Positions 1-8,631 of a DNA stretch of 64,000 bases are shown here, one piece after another. Source of the stretch: Pseudoalteromonas sp. MSK9-3 (lineage in GTDB: Bacteria; Pseudomonadota; Gammaproteobacteria; Enterobacterales; Alteromonadaceae). The DNA lies in the NCBI RefSeq assembly GCF_003590335.1, contig NZ_MIET01000022.1, positions 95,388 to 159,387 on the forward strand, written 5' to 3'. Each line of letters begins with the position of its first letter. Positions within the stretch are counted from its first letter, which is position 1. The translations under genes were made by a program, and so were the position numbers. The notes beneath the pieces are model-generated. The model saw only the letters and a list, made by a program, of their open reading frames with translations. It had not been told where the DNA came from and ran no database searches.

Positions 1-196
1 TATTAGCGTTAAACCTATACGCATAATTATTCAACAATCCTTTATAAATACCTTTTCATTGTAACAAAGTATCTATATGCGAAACACGATTATATTTATA
101 ACCGTACTTGTTCTTTGATTCAAGCCGCTTAGTTTATTGCGGATAATGTGTGCTCAATAACAAATGTACGATGCTTTCATGACGTTCATATGTTTG

Positions 197-1069
197 TTAT
201 TTCACAGCACGAATCATAAGCGTATCAAATTGTGCCTGAATAGCTGCTTGCGCCAATTGCACACTCACAGGCACCGCCCCTTGATATGGGTGAACTGTAA
301 AAACCGTGGTCGGGGCAAGCGATTGGTCTGTAAATACACGGGCTAACTCAGGGTACTGCGCCACAAGGACATTTGGGACCAACCCAATGCCAAACCCCGC
401 AGAAATTAAAGACACCGTTTGAGAAATAGTATCTGTGGTATGAGTTGCTTCAAAACTTAACTGTTGCGATTCGGATCCGTGACGTATTAGCGTATGTTTA
501 ATATGGGTCCCTTGCCAGTGGTTAGCAATATACGCGACGGAATCTATATCCACAGTACTCCCCGTGGCTTTGCATAATACATCTGTCAATGAACCAAGCC
601 GGCGTTGTTTATAATGGCTGTCTTTGCTGCCACCGACTCGAATAGCTAAATCAATATCATGATGCATCAGGTCGAGTTGGTCATCTTGGCATATCAAACA
701 AAGCTGTACATTAGGGCAATGTAAAAAAGCATCTTTTAAAGCAGGAACAACCAATGTATCCATTAATGCGTGTGGCGCTGTTACCGTGAACTTACCCGCA
801 GGTTCTGCTTGCTGCGCCATCACTTCATCCCACGCTTGCTCAGAAATTTGATGCATTTTCACGCAATGGGCATAAAAGCGTTCGCCCGATGGCGTTAACG
901 ACTGGCGACGCGTCGTTCGTTTTAAAAGTGTGGTTGCCAATTCGCTTTCAAGCAGCTTTAAATGCTGACTTAATACTGATTTTGACAGTGCCATTTTCTC
1001 AGCCGCTTTGGTGATTGAGCCCGCTTCTACGATGCGCATAAATATGGCCATATGCCGCAATTTGTTCAT
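197..1069 (-). CDS. LysR-family transcriptional regulator
   Basis: A 290-residue LysR-type regulator. The N-terminal winged helix-turn-helix (about residues 3-62) carries the usual A-E-x-L-x-x-S-K-S-x-x-S-Q-H pattern (GSITKAAEKMALSKSVLSQH region), and the C-terminal two-lobed effector domain covers about residues 88-285. It belongs to the CrgA-like group that starts MNKLRHMAIF. It is transcribed away from the SnoaL-like gene at 1171, with a 101-bp shared upstream region, which is the classic layout for a LysR protein controlling itself and its divergent neighbour. The effector is unknown. The family call is firm; the target is inference. Confidence 0.93.
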   Translation of the reverse strand: MNKLRHMAIFMRIVEAGSITKAAEKMALSKSVLSQHLKLLESELATTLLKRTTRRQSLTPSGERFYAHCVKMHQISEQAWDEVMAQQAEPAGKFTVTAPHALMDTLVVPALKDAFLHCPNVQLCLICQDDQLDLMHHDIDLAIRVGGSKDSHYKQRRLGSLTDVLCKATGSTVDIDSVAYIANHWQGTHIKHTLIRHGSESQQLSFEATHTTDTISQTVSLISAGFGIGLVPNVLVAQYPELARVFTDQSLAPTTVFTVHPYQGAVPVSVQLAQAAIQAQFDTLMIRAVK

Positions 1070-1170
1070 ATTGTTCTACCTAGCTAAACAGTCTTTTCTA
1101 TTAACTTTGTTTTTCTTACCAAAGCATAACGCTAAACTTTGCAGCAAGTAAACAATCGAGATAGAAGAGC

Positions 1171-1545
1171 ATGGCACCACAAACTGTATTTGAAGCATGT
1201 AAAGCTGGCATTTTACAATGGCAAACCGCATTCAATAACCAAGATGCGCAGGGATGTGCTGCGCAATACCAAAAAGACTGTACGATGGTTGCCAAACCAT
1301 TTGGCACATTCAAAGGCACAGAGCAAATACAGGCGCTATGGCAACAAATCATCGACCAAGGGTTTAATAATGTGCAATACAGTGACGTTATTTGGCAACC
1401 AGAAGGCGATGACGGCTTTTTACTGACTTCTAGTTGGGAAATGAACAAAGCCTTTGGTGTTGTGCACAAAGAGCACTGGCAAGTGCAAGCTGATGGTAAA
1501 GCCGTATTAGTGTATGACGAATTTGAAGTGCAAGGAGAACGCTAA
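1171..1545 (+). CDS. SnoaL/NTF2-like protein
   Basis: A 124-residue protein with the look of the NTF2/SnoaL cone fold: an N-terminal helix ending W-Q-T-A-F-N-N-Q-D, then Y, then a strand G-T-F-K-G-T-E-Q-I that is the typical 'G-x-x-x-G-x-x-x-I' helix cap, followed by long strands. Proteins of this kind act as small polyketide-cyclase-like enzymes, isomerases or ligand binders; no catalytic function can be assigned here. The ATG at 1171 follows a weak GAAGAG ribosome site. It is divergent from the LysR gene, which may regulate it. No signal peptide is seen, so it is probably cytoplasmic. Confidence 0.75.
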   Translation: MAPQTVFEACKAGILQWQTAFNNQDAQGCAAQYQKDCTMVAKPFGTFKGTEQIQALWQQIIDQGFNNVQYSDVIWQPEGDDGFLLTSSWEMNKAFGVVHKEHWQVQADGKAVLVYDEFEVQGER

Positions 1546-1595
1546 GCAAGTATCGCCAAGCAGAACTCATTAATTGATGCAGGCACTGCGCGTAA

Positions 1596-2667
1596 CATGG
1601 ACCCTGAAATAAATTCAGGGAGACAAAGTGGGGGTTACAGCCAATGGCCTTCACACGCTTTGAAATCACGCCATTCTTAGATCAAACGTTGGCGAAGACG
1701 TAAATAAACCCATAAACCTCCGTCGTCTTCCTGACGTAGGTCAGGATCCATTTACTTGAATAAATAGGCCCCACCGTCTTCCTGATGCAAGTCAGGATCC
1801 ACTTACTTGAATAAACAAGCCCCACCGTCTTCCTGACGCAGGTCAGGATCCATGGGGTTTAGAGCATCATTGCTAAACAGGGGCGTGTTACTCCACGAGG
1901 GCACTGCGCTCAACATGGACCCTGAAATGAATTCAGGGAGACAAAGTGGGGGTTACCGCCAATGGCCTTCACACGCTTTGAAATCACGCCATTCTTAGAT
2001 CAAACGTTGGCGAAGACGTAAATAAACCTCCGTCGTCTTCCTGACGCAGGTCAGGATCCATTGGTTTTAAAAGTACCATTAATAAACAGGTGCGTATTAC
2101 TCCACTAGGGCACTACGCTCAACATGGACCCTGAAATGAACTCAGGGAGACAAAGTGGTGGTTACCGCCAATGGCCTTCACACGCTTTGAAATCACGCCA
2201 TTCTTAGATCAAACGTTGGCGAAGACGTAAATAAACCTCCGTCGTCTTCCTGACGCAGGTCAGGATCCATAGGTTTTAAAAGTACCATTAATAAACAGGT
2301 GCGTATTATTTCACTAGGGCACTGCGCTCAACATGGACCCTGAAATGAATTCAGGGAGACAAAACATGAGGAAACAAAATAGAGGCCGTCGCTAACGAGA
2401 AGTCACACCCCACCGTCTTCCTGACGCAGGTCAGGATCCATAGGTTTTAAAAGTACCATTAATAAACAGGGGCGTGTTATTCCACTAGAGCAATGCTCTC
2501 AACATGGACCCTGAAATGAATTCAGGGAGACAAAGTGGTGGTCATCACCAATAGCCTTCACAGACTCTTAAGTCTAGGGAAGTCACCATCGTCTTCCTGA
2601 AGCAGGTCAGGATCCATTTACTTGAATAAACAAGCCCCACCGTCTTCCTGACGCAGGTCAGGACCCA
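1596..2667. repeat. Cluster of 13 REP/BIME-like palindromes in alternating orientation
   Basis: Two hairpin types alternate. Type A has a CCCTGAAAT / ATTCAGGG stem with TGGA before and AGAC after it, at about 1596, 1914, 2123, 2332 and 2503. Type B has a CCTGAC / GTCAGG stem with GTCTT before and TCCA after it, at about 1725, 1776, 1827, 2035, 2244, 2415, 2591 and 2642. Type B flanks are the reverse complement of type A flanks, so A and B are one family in opposite orientations, like paired REPs (BIME/REPIN). The cluster fills the gap between the SnoaL-like gene and the flavoprotein gene and contains no credible reading frame. Confidence 0.85.
1914..2331. repeat. 209-bp higher-order tandem repeat inside the palindrome cluster
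   Basis: Type A palindromes at 1914, 2123 and 2332 are spaced exactly 209 bp apart. Everything between them is nearly identical: the A hairpin, an 85-bp spacer ending GGCGAAGACGTAAATAAACC, a B hairpin, then a 60-bp spacer that includes TAATAAACAGGTGCGTATTA. The same spacer blocks recur in shuffled form on either side (1596-1740 and 2415-2535). Amplification therefore acted on a composite A-spacer-B-spacer unit and not on single hairpins. Confidence 0.8.
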
Positions 2668-2685
2668 CGTATTTAAATCAAAAAT

Positions 2686-3801
2686 CTAGCAAACGAAAGC
2701 GCCTTCATTGGAGACATGTATCGCCTGTTTACTTTGCCAAAATGGGGAGCGACTCCAACGTTGCTCCCCATTGTAACGTTCAACTAATTCATTTAAATAA
2801 GTATTATAAATCGAGGTCATTTGCTCAGAGTAATCATCCAGCCCTTGGCTTTTCCCTGAAAAGTATTGCGCGATTGCCTCGCCTGCTTTATCTGCCATAT
2901 ACATGGCCGTTGTCATTCCATGTGATGACAATGGGTCAAATGACATCGCAGCGTCGCCAAGCATTAGCCAATTGCGGCCTGTTAGCTGGCTACAAATATG
3001 ACTGCTCGCATTGACTTTACGCACTGGAACGTGAATATTATTTTTAATAAACTGTTTAAAGTAAATAGATTTTTCACTGACTTCGTGCCAATTCTCAAAT
3101 GAGTTATAACGCTCAAAATCTGGTGAAGTTTGATTGCTAAAAATAGCCAGCATGGTGCTTTTTTCACTTACCTGCGAAACCAGTGACCAGCAGTGCTGCT
3201 GTGCCTCCACAAGCACAGGGTGCTGAAATTGGGCTATTTTTACACTTGGTACATTCACCACAAAGGCCATTAATTTATCGAAGTAATGACGAGGAATGTT
3301 CAGTGCCCGGGGTAAATAACCTTGTCGCCCGCTGGCATCTGCAATAAAACACGCTGACACTTGAACAGCCTCACCCATGTGATTTTTACTGCTAATCTGC
3401 CAGTGCGTGTGCTGTTGTTCAAGTCCCGAGACTTTACCAAACATCACCACGGTTTCTGGTAAATCCTCCACTAGCTGAGATATTAAATACGATTTATCAA
3501 CTTTCCAACCCGGCTTTTGCTGCAATGCACGCTCAACATCGGGCTGTTGTAGCGCAGCAGATCCCCATGATGAATAAGTGCCAGAACATGGGAAGTGCGC
3601 GCTATGGTGTAAATACGGATGCAAGCCTAACCGTGCCAGCAAAGGATTGATTGACGCAGGTAAGCTTTCTGCAAAGCTGGTTTTGATTGGTTTATCATCG
3701 TGAAACACCGCAACTTGTAAGCCAATACGCGCCAACATTTTTGCCAACAATACACCACTAATTCCCATGCCAATCACAGCACAATCAAATGTTTTTATCA
3801 T
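2686..3801 (-). CDS. goxB: FAD-dependent flavoprotein partner of GoxA/LodA (GoxB/LodB-like)
   Basis: About 371 residues with an N-terminal Rossmann FAD motif G-M-G-I-S-G at the very start and a second FAD motif, G-D-A-A-M-S-F-D-P-L-S-S-H-G, near residue 280: the tryptophan-halogenase/monooxygenase-like flavoprotein pattern. LodB/GoxB proteins are required to build the cysteine tryptophylquinone cofactor of the neighbouring oxidase (established for LodAB and GoxAB). The gene follows the oxidase gene on the same strand, 47 bp downstream. I chose the ATG at 3801, immediately before KTFDCAVIG; an in-frame ATG at 3840 would add 13 unlikely residues. It could be called LodB, but the partner looks GoxA-like. 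Confidence 0.8.
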   Translation of the reverse strand: MIKTFDCAVIGMGISGVLLAKMLARIGLQVAVFHDDKPIKTSFAESLPASINPLLARLGLHPYLHHSAHFPCSGTYSSWGSAALQQPDVERALQQKPGWKVDKSYLISQLVEDLPETVVMFGKVSGLEQQHTHWQISSKNHMGEAVQVSACFIADASGRQGYLPRALNIPRHYFDKLMAFVVNVPSVKIAQFQHPVLVEAQQHCWSLVSQVSEKSTMLAIFSNQTSPDFERYNSFENWHEVSEKSIYFKQFIKNNIHVPVRKVNASSHICSQLTGRNWLMLGDAAMSFDPLSSHGMTTAMYMADKAGEAIAQYFSGKSQGLDDYSEQMTSIYNTYLNELVERYNGEQRWSRSPFWQSKQAIHVSNEGAFVC

Positions 3802-3848
3802 ACAGTCTCTCATCAAGCATGGCGCTCTTTCGAGCGCCAACCTGCATT

Positions 3849-6314
3849 CTAGTTTTTATCCGCTTTGCTATACGCCACATAAACCACTTCTGGAATACCC
3901 GTACTGGCATCTTGTTCTACCGGTCTGGCCATGACCATGCCCATATTTTTCCATTGCGTGACCATTTGAACTAACCCGTTGGTATAGCCCCCTTCCGCGT
4001 GATAACCCACAAAGCCTAAATCAGCAGTGTGCAGCCAATCTAATCGCTGTGCATATTGCTCTAGCCTTAATTGATTAAACGACGCTTCACTCATACCTTG
4101 TGCAACAGTGTGGTCAAAGCCATTGGGCGTTGCTGTATCGGCATTTTTGCTGTCTTTAAATTTGTTATAACGCGCCAAAGGCACAATATGTACGGGTAAG
4201 TTTGCCGCCCACCATGCCGGTATTGGAAAGTCCTCTGGCGTATAAACCGCTTGGCAACTTGCTGCGTCTGACTGCCAAGGAATACCCATCCACTTGGTTA
4301 AATCCCCCGGGGTATTTTCCCAGAACCAGCTTGCATCAGTGCCTTCTACCGTCGACTTTTCCACATCTGAGACTTGAATGACATGGCCAAAATCTTGATA
4401 CATGTTCGATGCATCAGACGCTTGTTTTAATCTAAATTCACTTAACCCAAGTAAACTGATTGACTCACTTACCCCTGACTTTCTCGCGTTCGTTTTATAA
4501 ATATGGTCATGGCGCATCGGCCACGTTAGTTCAACGCCTGGGTGGAACCCACCGCCATACAGCGCATCCAATGCGGCACGTGCTGATAATAAGGCAGGGT
4601 GATCTGACTCGGCAAAGGTGTTGATGTAAAACTGAGCCAGTGAATCGATGGTTTGAGCATGAGCTTGCTCTTCTACAGTCACCGTAAAGTCGCCTTGTGC
4701 CCAGTTAAGCAAGTGCTGATACATAAACGGTGGAATTGCAAACCACTGCATTGGACTGCCCGGGTAATCTACCCCGTCATTCGGGTAAAACGGCAATTGT
4801 AATTCATGGGTTGCTTTGCGACCTTTAATATCTGTGGTGTCTTTACTGGGAATTATTCGACTGGTGTTTATCCATTCACTGTCGGTTTGACCTGGGTCTT
4901 GCTTATCTACCGCTTCATCAAACATGGGGTTTCTAAATTGCTTAAAAATCTCTTCGCGTAATTCATTTGCTGCAGTACTGCTATCGAGTAGTTGTGCAAA
5001 TTCATTTTGATTACTTAGCTCCCCCAAACGTGTATTAACTTGGTTGTCTGAGAAGTCGGCCTGATTAACCCACTGCATCCGATATAAACGATATAAAATA
5101 GGAAACACATCACTAAATTGTGTGGTGATTTGGTTTAACTGTGCTTCTTTAATTTGCGCACCGCACACCATATCGTACAAAGTGACGAGCGGCTCTATTT
5201 GTGGGGCAAAATCAGGCGGGGCTGTTGCAATCCAAGCACTGTTATCTGCTTGATCAATATTAACTACATCACCATTGCTCAACGTCAAGATAGCGCTGAC
5301 TTGACCATCACAAATATCATCATACCAATTAGAATTATCAGCAAAGTCGGTATTAAGCGAAGAAGGCGTCATTGCTTTTGAAATACCATCGCCAGCAAAA
5401 AACGACAACACACCCGTGTTTGAGCAACTGATCGAGCCTTGCAACACAGTATGACGCTCTGTCATATCAAATAAATTCGTTAAACGATGTGCAGGATCTG
5501 CTTCATTCGCAGGAAATTTACCACTAAGCTTAACGCTGTTTTTATTATTGCTAGATACGCTGCCACTGCTGCGAATAACCAATTGCTGTCGTAATTTATT
5601 ACCCAATACATTTGGGTTGCGTCGTTTCGCGGTTTGCGCAGGAGCTAGCTTTTCTAGGCTGACATTTTTAGCTAAGTTACCGGTTCCTTCAGACACCAAA
5701 GATAAATCTAAGGCATTGTTATAGTCGTACCAAAATGCTTTTTTATTCGCGACATTCACCTGCCATGTTAACGCGTCGCCCTCAGCTAAAGTCACTTGTT
5801 CAATGGGGTTGCCTTGTGCATCACATTTGTACACATAAAAGCGCTGCGCTTGCTTTTTAACCGCGCCTAAGTATTTCTCTGCAAGTACGGCAATGACAAT
5901 GTCTTTCGCCAAGTCTGATAATGAAAAATCAACCACTTGCACCGGCAGTGCAACATCATCGAGCTGACGTTCTAGCTCAATTTTAGTCAACATTTTACTC
6001 AGCTCACACTCGCTCAAAAGCGTCGTTAACTGGCTTTGATGATCATCTGATAGTTTAACAGCTGGCGACGCTGACAAGTGCGCGCTGACACTCTCCTCTA
6101 ATTCAATAAGACTATCATGCAACTGGGTTGCAAACACTCTATCGACTAGCGCTTTTATGTCGCCTAACGTCACTAAATATTCAACACTGGTATCGTAAAG
6201 GTGCTGCCAAGGTATTTCAGGAGTAAAAATAGCCGTTTCAGGCTGAGCAGGGCCATTACCTACCCGCGCAACGCCTAGTGGTGGGTAAATTTTATACGTG
6301 TACTGTTCAGACAT
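3849..6314 (-). CDS. goxA: LodA/GoxA-family quinoprotein amino-acid oxidase, probably glycine oxidase
   Basis: An 821-residue protein starting with the family hallmark Y-P-P-L-G-V-A-R-V-G-N. LodA-like oxidases deaminate an amino acid to an aldehyde plus ammonia and hydrogen peroxide, using a cysteine tryptophylquinone made from a Cys and a Trp in the chain. The likely pair here is Cys687 (in S-D-A-A-S-C) and Trp760 (in R-L-D-W-L); this assignment is inference. Tyr771-His772 in G-Y-H-A-E-G-G-Y match, with a five-residue offset, the active-site Tyr-His of the P. luteoviolacea glycine oxidase as I recall it, and the overall length is also similar. Peroxide from such enzymes is antimicrobial in some marine bacteria. 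No signal peptide is evident, as in the family. Confidence 0.82.
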   Translation of the reverse strand: MSEQYTYKIYPPLGVARVGNGPAQPETAIFTPEIPWQHLYDTSVEYLVTLGDIKALVDRVFATQLHDSLIELEESVSAHLSASPAVKLSDDHQSQLTTLLSECELSKMLTKIELERQLDDVALPVQVVDFSLSDLAKDIVIAVLAEKYLGAVKKQAQRFYVYKCDAQGNPIEQVTLAEGDALTWQVNVANKKAFWYDYNNALDLSLVSEGTGNLAKNVSLEKLAPAQTAKRRNPNVLGNKLRQQLVIRSSGSVSSNNKNSVKLSGKFPANEADPAHRLTNLFDMTERHTVLQGSISCSNTGVLSFFAGDGISKAMTPSSLNTDFADNSNWYDDICDGQVSAILTLSNGDVVNIDQADNSAWIATAPPDFAPQIEPLVTLYDMVCGAQIKEAQLNQITTQFSDVFPILYRLYRMQWVNQADFSDNQVNTRLGELSNQNEFAQLLDSSTAANELREEIFKQFRNPMFDEAVDKQDPGQTDSEWINTSRIIPSKDTTDIKGRKATHELQLPFYPNDGVDYPGSPMQWFAIPPFMYQHLLNWAQGDFTVTVEEQAHAQTIDSLAQFYINTFAESDHPALLSARAALDALYGGGFHPGVELTWPMRHDHIYKTNARKSGVSESISLLGLSEFRLKQASDASNMYQDFGHVIQVSDVEKSTVEGTDASWFWENTPGDLTKWMGIPWQSDAASCQAVYTPEDFPIPAWWAANLPVHIVPLARYNKFKDSKNADTATPNGFDHTVAQGMSEASFNQLRLEQYAQRLDWLHTADLGFVGYHAEGGYTNGLVQMVTQWKNMGMVMARPVEQDASTGIPEVVYVAYSKADKN

Positions 6315-6325
6315 GGTGTTTCCTT

Positions 6326-6339
6326 ATCTATTAATAGAT
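6326..6339 (-). promoter_or_regulatory. 14-bp perfect palindrome before goxA-like start
   Basis: ATCTATTAATAGAT is a perfect 14-bp dyad, 12 bp upstream of the oxidase ATG and immediately before its AAGGAAA ribosome site. It could be an operator overlapping the 5' leader, or a chance AT-rich palindrome. Confidence 0.35.
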
Positions 6340-6491
6340 GACTTGATGCCAATGTATACCCCAAAAATTAATGCCAAGTAGGGCAACTAGGTAACGAGTG
6401 TAGTCAAATACGAATAAATATCGATTACACGAGATTACAAAACGCGGCATGCTCAGTCCCCATTTAGCAACCAATTATACTGACGGCAGAC

Positions 6492-6540
6492 AAGTCTCAT
6501 TAATAAGAATAATCTCAATGACAGTCCCAAAATTGAGACT
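6492..6540 (+). promoter_or_regulatory. Candidate upstream activator sites for the NtrC-type regulator
   Basis: Three related half-sites lie 50-100 bp upstream of the sigma-54 promoter: GTCTCAT at 6494, TCTCAATGA at 6513 and ATTGAGACT at 6532. The second and third form an inverted pair (CTCAAT ... ATTGAG), and the first and third also pair (GTCTCA ... TGAGAC). Position and symmetry fit enhancer binding by the sigma-54 activator encoded at 11215. This is inference from pattern only. Confidence 0.4.
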
Positions 6541-6588
6541 GATTGGAAATAAAAACATTAAACAACATTATTTTCAACAACTTAAAGA

Positions 6589-6606
6589 TTGGCATGTATG
6601 CTGCAA
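6589..6606 (+). promoter_or_regulatory. Sigma-54 (RpoN) promoter of the ABC exporter operon
   Basis: TTGGCATGTATGCTGCAA fits the -24/-12 consensus TTGGCACRNNNNTTGCW, with the invariant GG at 6591-6592 and GC at 6603-6604 in the right 12-bp register. Transcription would begin near 6616, about 30 bp before the adaptor gene. The presence of a sigma-54 activator gene at the end of the same cluster supports the call. Confidence 0.7.
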
Positions 6607-6645
6607 TCTGAGTGGCATAACTCGCAAAACTAAGATAAATATCAC

Positions 6646-7896
6646 ATGGATATAAAAGTAAACACACAACGAGCAAGCAAACTGCCCTACTATGTTATTG
6701 CGCTCATTGTGTTACTCGGCGTTGCTGTGGCAATCAAACAGGTATGGCAGTATGGGCGCTCAGAAGTGACGCTTTCAGCCTCTGAACTCGTCATGAGTAA
6801 AGTGCAAAAGGGCAACTTTACTGTATCAGTGCGCGGGAATGGCATTTTGGCACCAGATAAAGTGGAGTGGCTATCCGCAGGCGGCGATGCAAAAGTAGCC
6901 CAGCAATACCTAAAAGCGGGCAATCATGTGAAACAGGGTGAGTTAATTGTTTTGCTTAGCAACCCTCGTCTCAAGCAAAGCCTTACAGAAGCTCAGTGGG
7001 ACCTCTCAGCCATTGAAGCACAACTGATGGCCGAAAAGGTCAGCGATAGCTCTCGTATCAAACAGCTCAAGTCAACAATATTGCGTGACAAGCTCGCCTT
7101 ACAAGGTGCTCAAAATGAGTACCAAGCACATCAGGAGTTGATCGCAACGGGTGCTGTCTCTAAGCTCGACTTTCAACGCGCTAAGATCACGTTAGATCAA
7201 GCTGAACAAGGTTATTTAGCATCTAAAGAATTACTCTCAGAAACAGAAAAAACCCATCAAGCCAATCAACAAGCTCGCTTTGCAAGGCTCAATCAAATTA
7301 AGAACCAAGTCGCACAAATACAATCACAAGTCGATGACTTACAGATAAAAGCCAGCATGGATAGCATTATTTTAACAGTGCCTATTGAGGTTGGCCAACA
7401 CGTTACCACTGGCAGTAACCTTGTTAAATTAGCGGATCACAAAGCGTTAATTGGTGAAATACAGGTTCCAGAAATTCAAATCCAACAAGTTAAAATTGGC
7501 CAAACTGTGCGCATTAATACGCAAAACAGTCAGTTCATGGGCAGTGTGTCTCGCATTAACCCCGCTGTGACACAAGGTAATGTGCAAGTAGATATCGCGT
7601 TTAGCGAACCTCTCCCCACAGACGCCAGACCTGACTTGAGTGTTGAAGCAGATATTCAAGTCGCCAAACTAGAAAACACCCTGTTTGTCTCTCGACCGCT
7701 ATTTTCACAAAGCCAAACGGCCACCAGCTTTTATAAATTGGATCCTGACGGTGGACTTGCCCGCAGAGTCAAGGTAGAAGTAGGGCAGGGTTCTACAAGT
7801 CATATACAAATAATCAATGGATTGGAAGAGGGCGACACCATCATTACCTCTGATCCAAGCCGCTTCGATAGCTACCCAACATTTAGCATTAATTAG
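6646..7896 (+). CDS. Periplasmic adaptor (HlyD/MacA-like) of an ABC exporter
   Basis: A 416-residue membrane fusion protein: an N-terminal membrane anchor (about residues 14-32, YYVIALIVLLGVAVAI), a first lipoyl half near residues 80-110, a long alpha-helical hairpin (about 115-235) and a second lipoyl/beta-barrel part with I-E-V-G-Q-H-V-T-T-G-S. Such adaptors link an inner-membrane MacB-type pump to an outer-membrane TolC-like channel; no TolC-like gene is in the window. It is the first gene after the sigma-54 promoter, and the ATPase gene starts 9 bp downstream. The substrate is unknown; peptides, macrolide-like compounds and envelope stress molecules are all possible. Confidence 0.88.
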   Translation: MDIKVNTQRASKLPYYVIALIVLLGVAVAIKQVWQYGRSEVTLSASELVMSKVQKGNFTVSVRGNGILAPDKVEWLSAGGDAKVAQQYLKAGNHVKQGELIVLLSNPRLKQSLTEAQWDLSAIEAQLMAEKVSDSSRIKQLKSTILRDKLALQGAQNEYQAHQELIATGAVSKLDFQRAKITLDQAEQGYLASKELLSETEKTHQANQQARFARLNQIKNQVAQIQSQVDDLQIKASMDSIILTVPIEVGQHVTTGSNLVKLADHKALIGEIQVPEIQIQQVKIGQTVRINTQNSQFMGSVSRINPAVTQGNVQVDIAFSEPLPTDARPDLSVEADIQVAKLENTLFVSRPLFSQSQTATSFYKLDPDGGLARRVKVEVGQGSTSHIQIINGLEEGDTIITSDPSRFDSYPTFSIN

Positions 7897-7904
7897 GAAC
7901 CCTT

Positions 7905-8621
7905 ATGTCTGATTTAATAATAAAACTCGACAACATGAGTAAAGTATTTTTCGCTGATGATTTAGAAACTCACGCGTTAAACAAAATTTCATTAGAAGTC
8001 GCAAAACAAGAATATATAGCGATATCAGGTCCCTCAGGATCAGGAAAATCAACTTTGTTATCGGTGCTCGGTTTGCTTGATACCGCTACAGATGGCCACT
8101 ATCACTTAGCAGATCACTTGGTAAGTAATATCAATAAAACCGAGCGAGCTCGGATCCGAAATAGAGAAATCGGATTTATTTTTCAATCATTTAATTTAAT
8201 TAGTGATTTAACCGTTGAAGAAAACGTAGAGTTACCTTTGACGTATCGTACTGACTTAAACAAATCACAACGTAAAGACAAGGTCACTAATGCCCTAAAA
8301 AAAGTCAATATGCTGCACCGAGTGAGCCATTACCCCTCTCAGCTGTCGGGTGGCCAACAGCAGCGTGTGGCCATTGCAAGAGCCATTGCTGGCGACCCAA
8401 AGCTGATCCTAGCAGATGAACCTACCGGTAACCTTGACTCCAAAAATGCCCATGATGTTTTACAGCTACTTGATGAGCTTCATCGCGATGGGGCTACCAT
8501 TTGTATGGTCACACACGACCCTCGTTCAGCCCAACGTGCTCAGCGTAACATTGAAGTACTTGATGGGCGCATCGTACTAGATCAGCCAACGACGTTAAAT
8601 AATGCCGCAGTCAGCGCCTGA
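7905..8621 (+). CDS. MacB/LolD-type ABC transporter ATPase
   Basis: A 238-residue ATPase with Walker [10 protein letters not shown] near residue 43, Q-loop F-Q-S-F-N-L, signature [13 protein letters not shown], Walker [13 protein letters not shown] and the H-loop V-T-H-D. The L-S-G-G-Q-Q-Q-R and D-E-P-T-G-N-L-D versions are typical of the MacB/LolD/FtsE branch. It powers the permease encoded next (11 bp gap). It sits on the cytoplasmic face of the membrane as a dimer. The operon shares the sigma-54 promoter at 6589. Confidence 0.95.
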   Translation: MSDLIIKLDNMSKVFFADDLETHALNKISLEVAKQEYIAISGPSGSGKSTLLSVLGLLDTATDGHYHLADHLVSNINKTERARIRNREIGFIFQSFNLISDLTVEENVELPLTYRTDLNKSQRKDKVTNALKKVNMLHRVSHYPSQLSGGQQQRVAIARAIAGDPKLILADEPTGNLDSKNAHDVLQLLDELHRDGATICMVTHDPRSAQRAQRNIEVLDGRIVLDQPTTLNNAAVSA

Positions 8622-8631
8622 GGGATATAAC

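Noticed and set aside
1116..1469. Gene on the minus strand opposite the SnoaL-like gene
   Set aside because: Antisense shadow with Cys-rich, low-complexity residues and no family match.
1596..2667. CRISPR array
   Set aside because: The repeats are palindromes of two types with irregular spacing; the spacers are themselves repeated; no cas gene is near.
1596..2667. The palindrome cluster as recognition sites of the tyrosine transposases at 58862 and 62397
   Set aside because: Their flanking hairpins (stem CTATCTTTTAA) share no sequence with the cluster, so a direct link is unsupported.
6449..6655. Small gene before the adaptor gene
   Set aside because: The reading frame crosses the sigma-54 promoter and candidate activator sites and has no ribosome site or recognisable composition.
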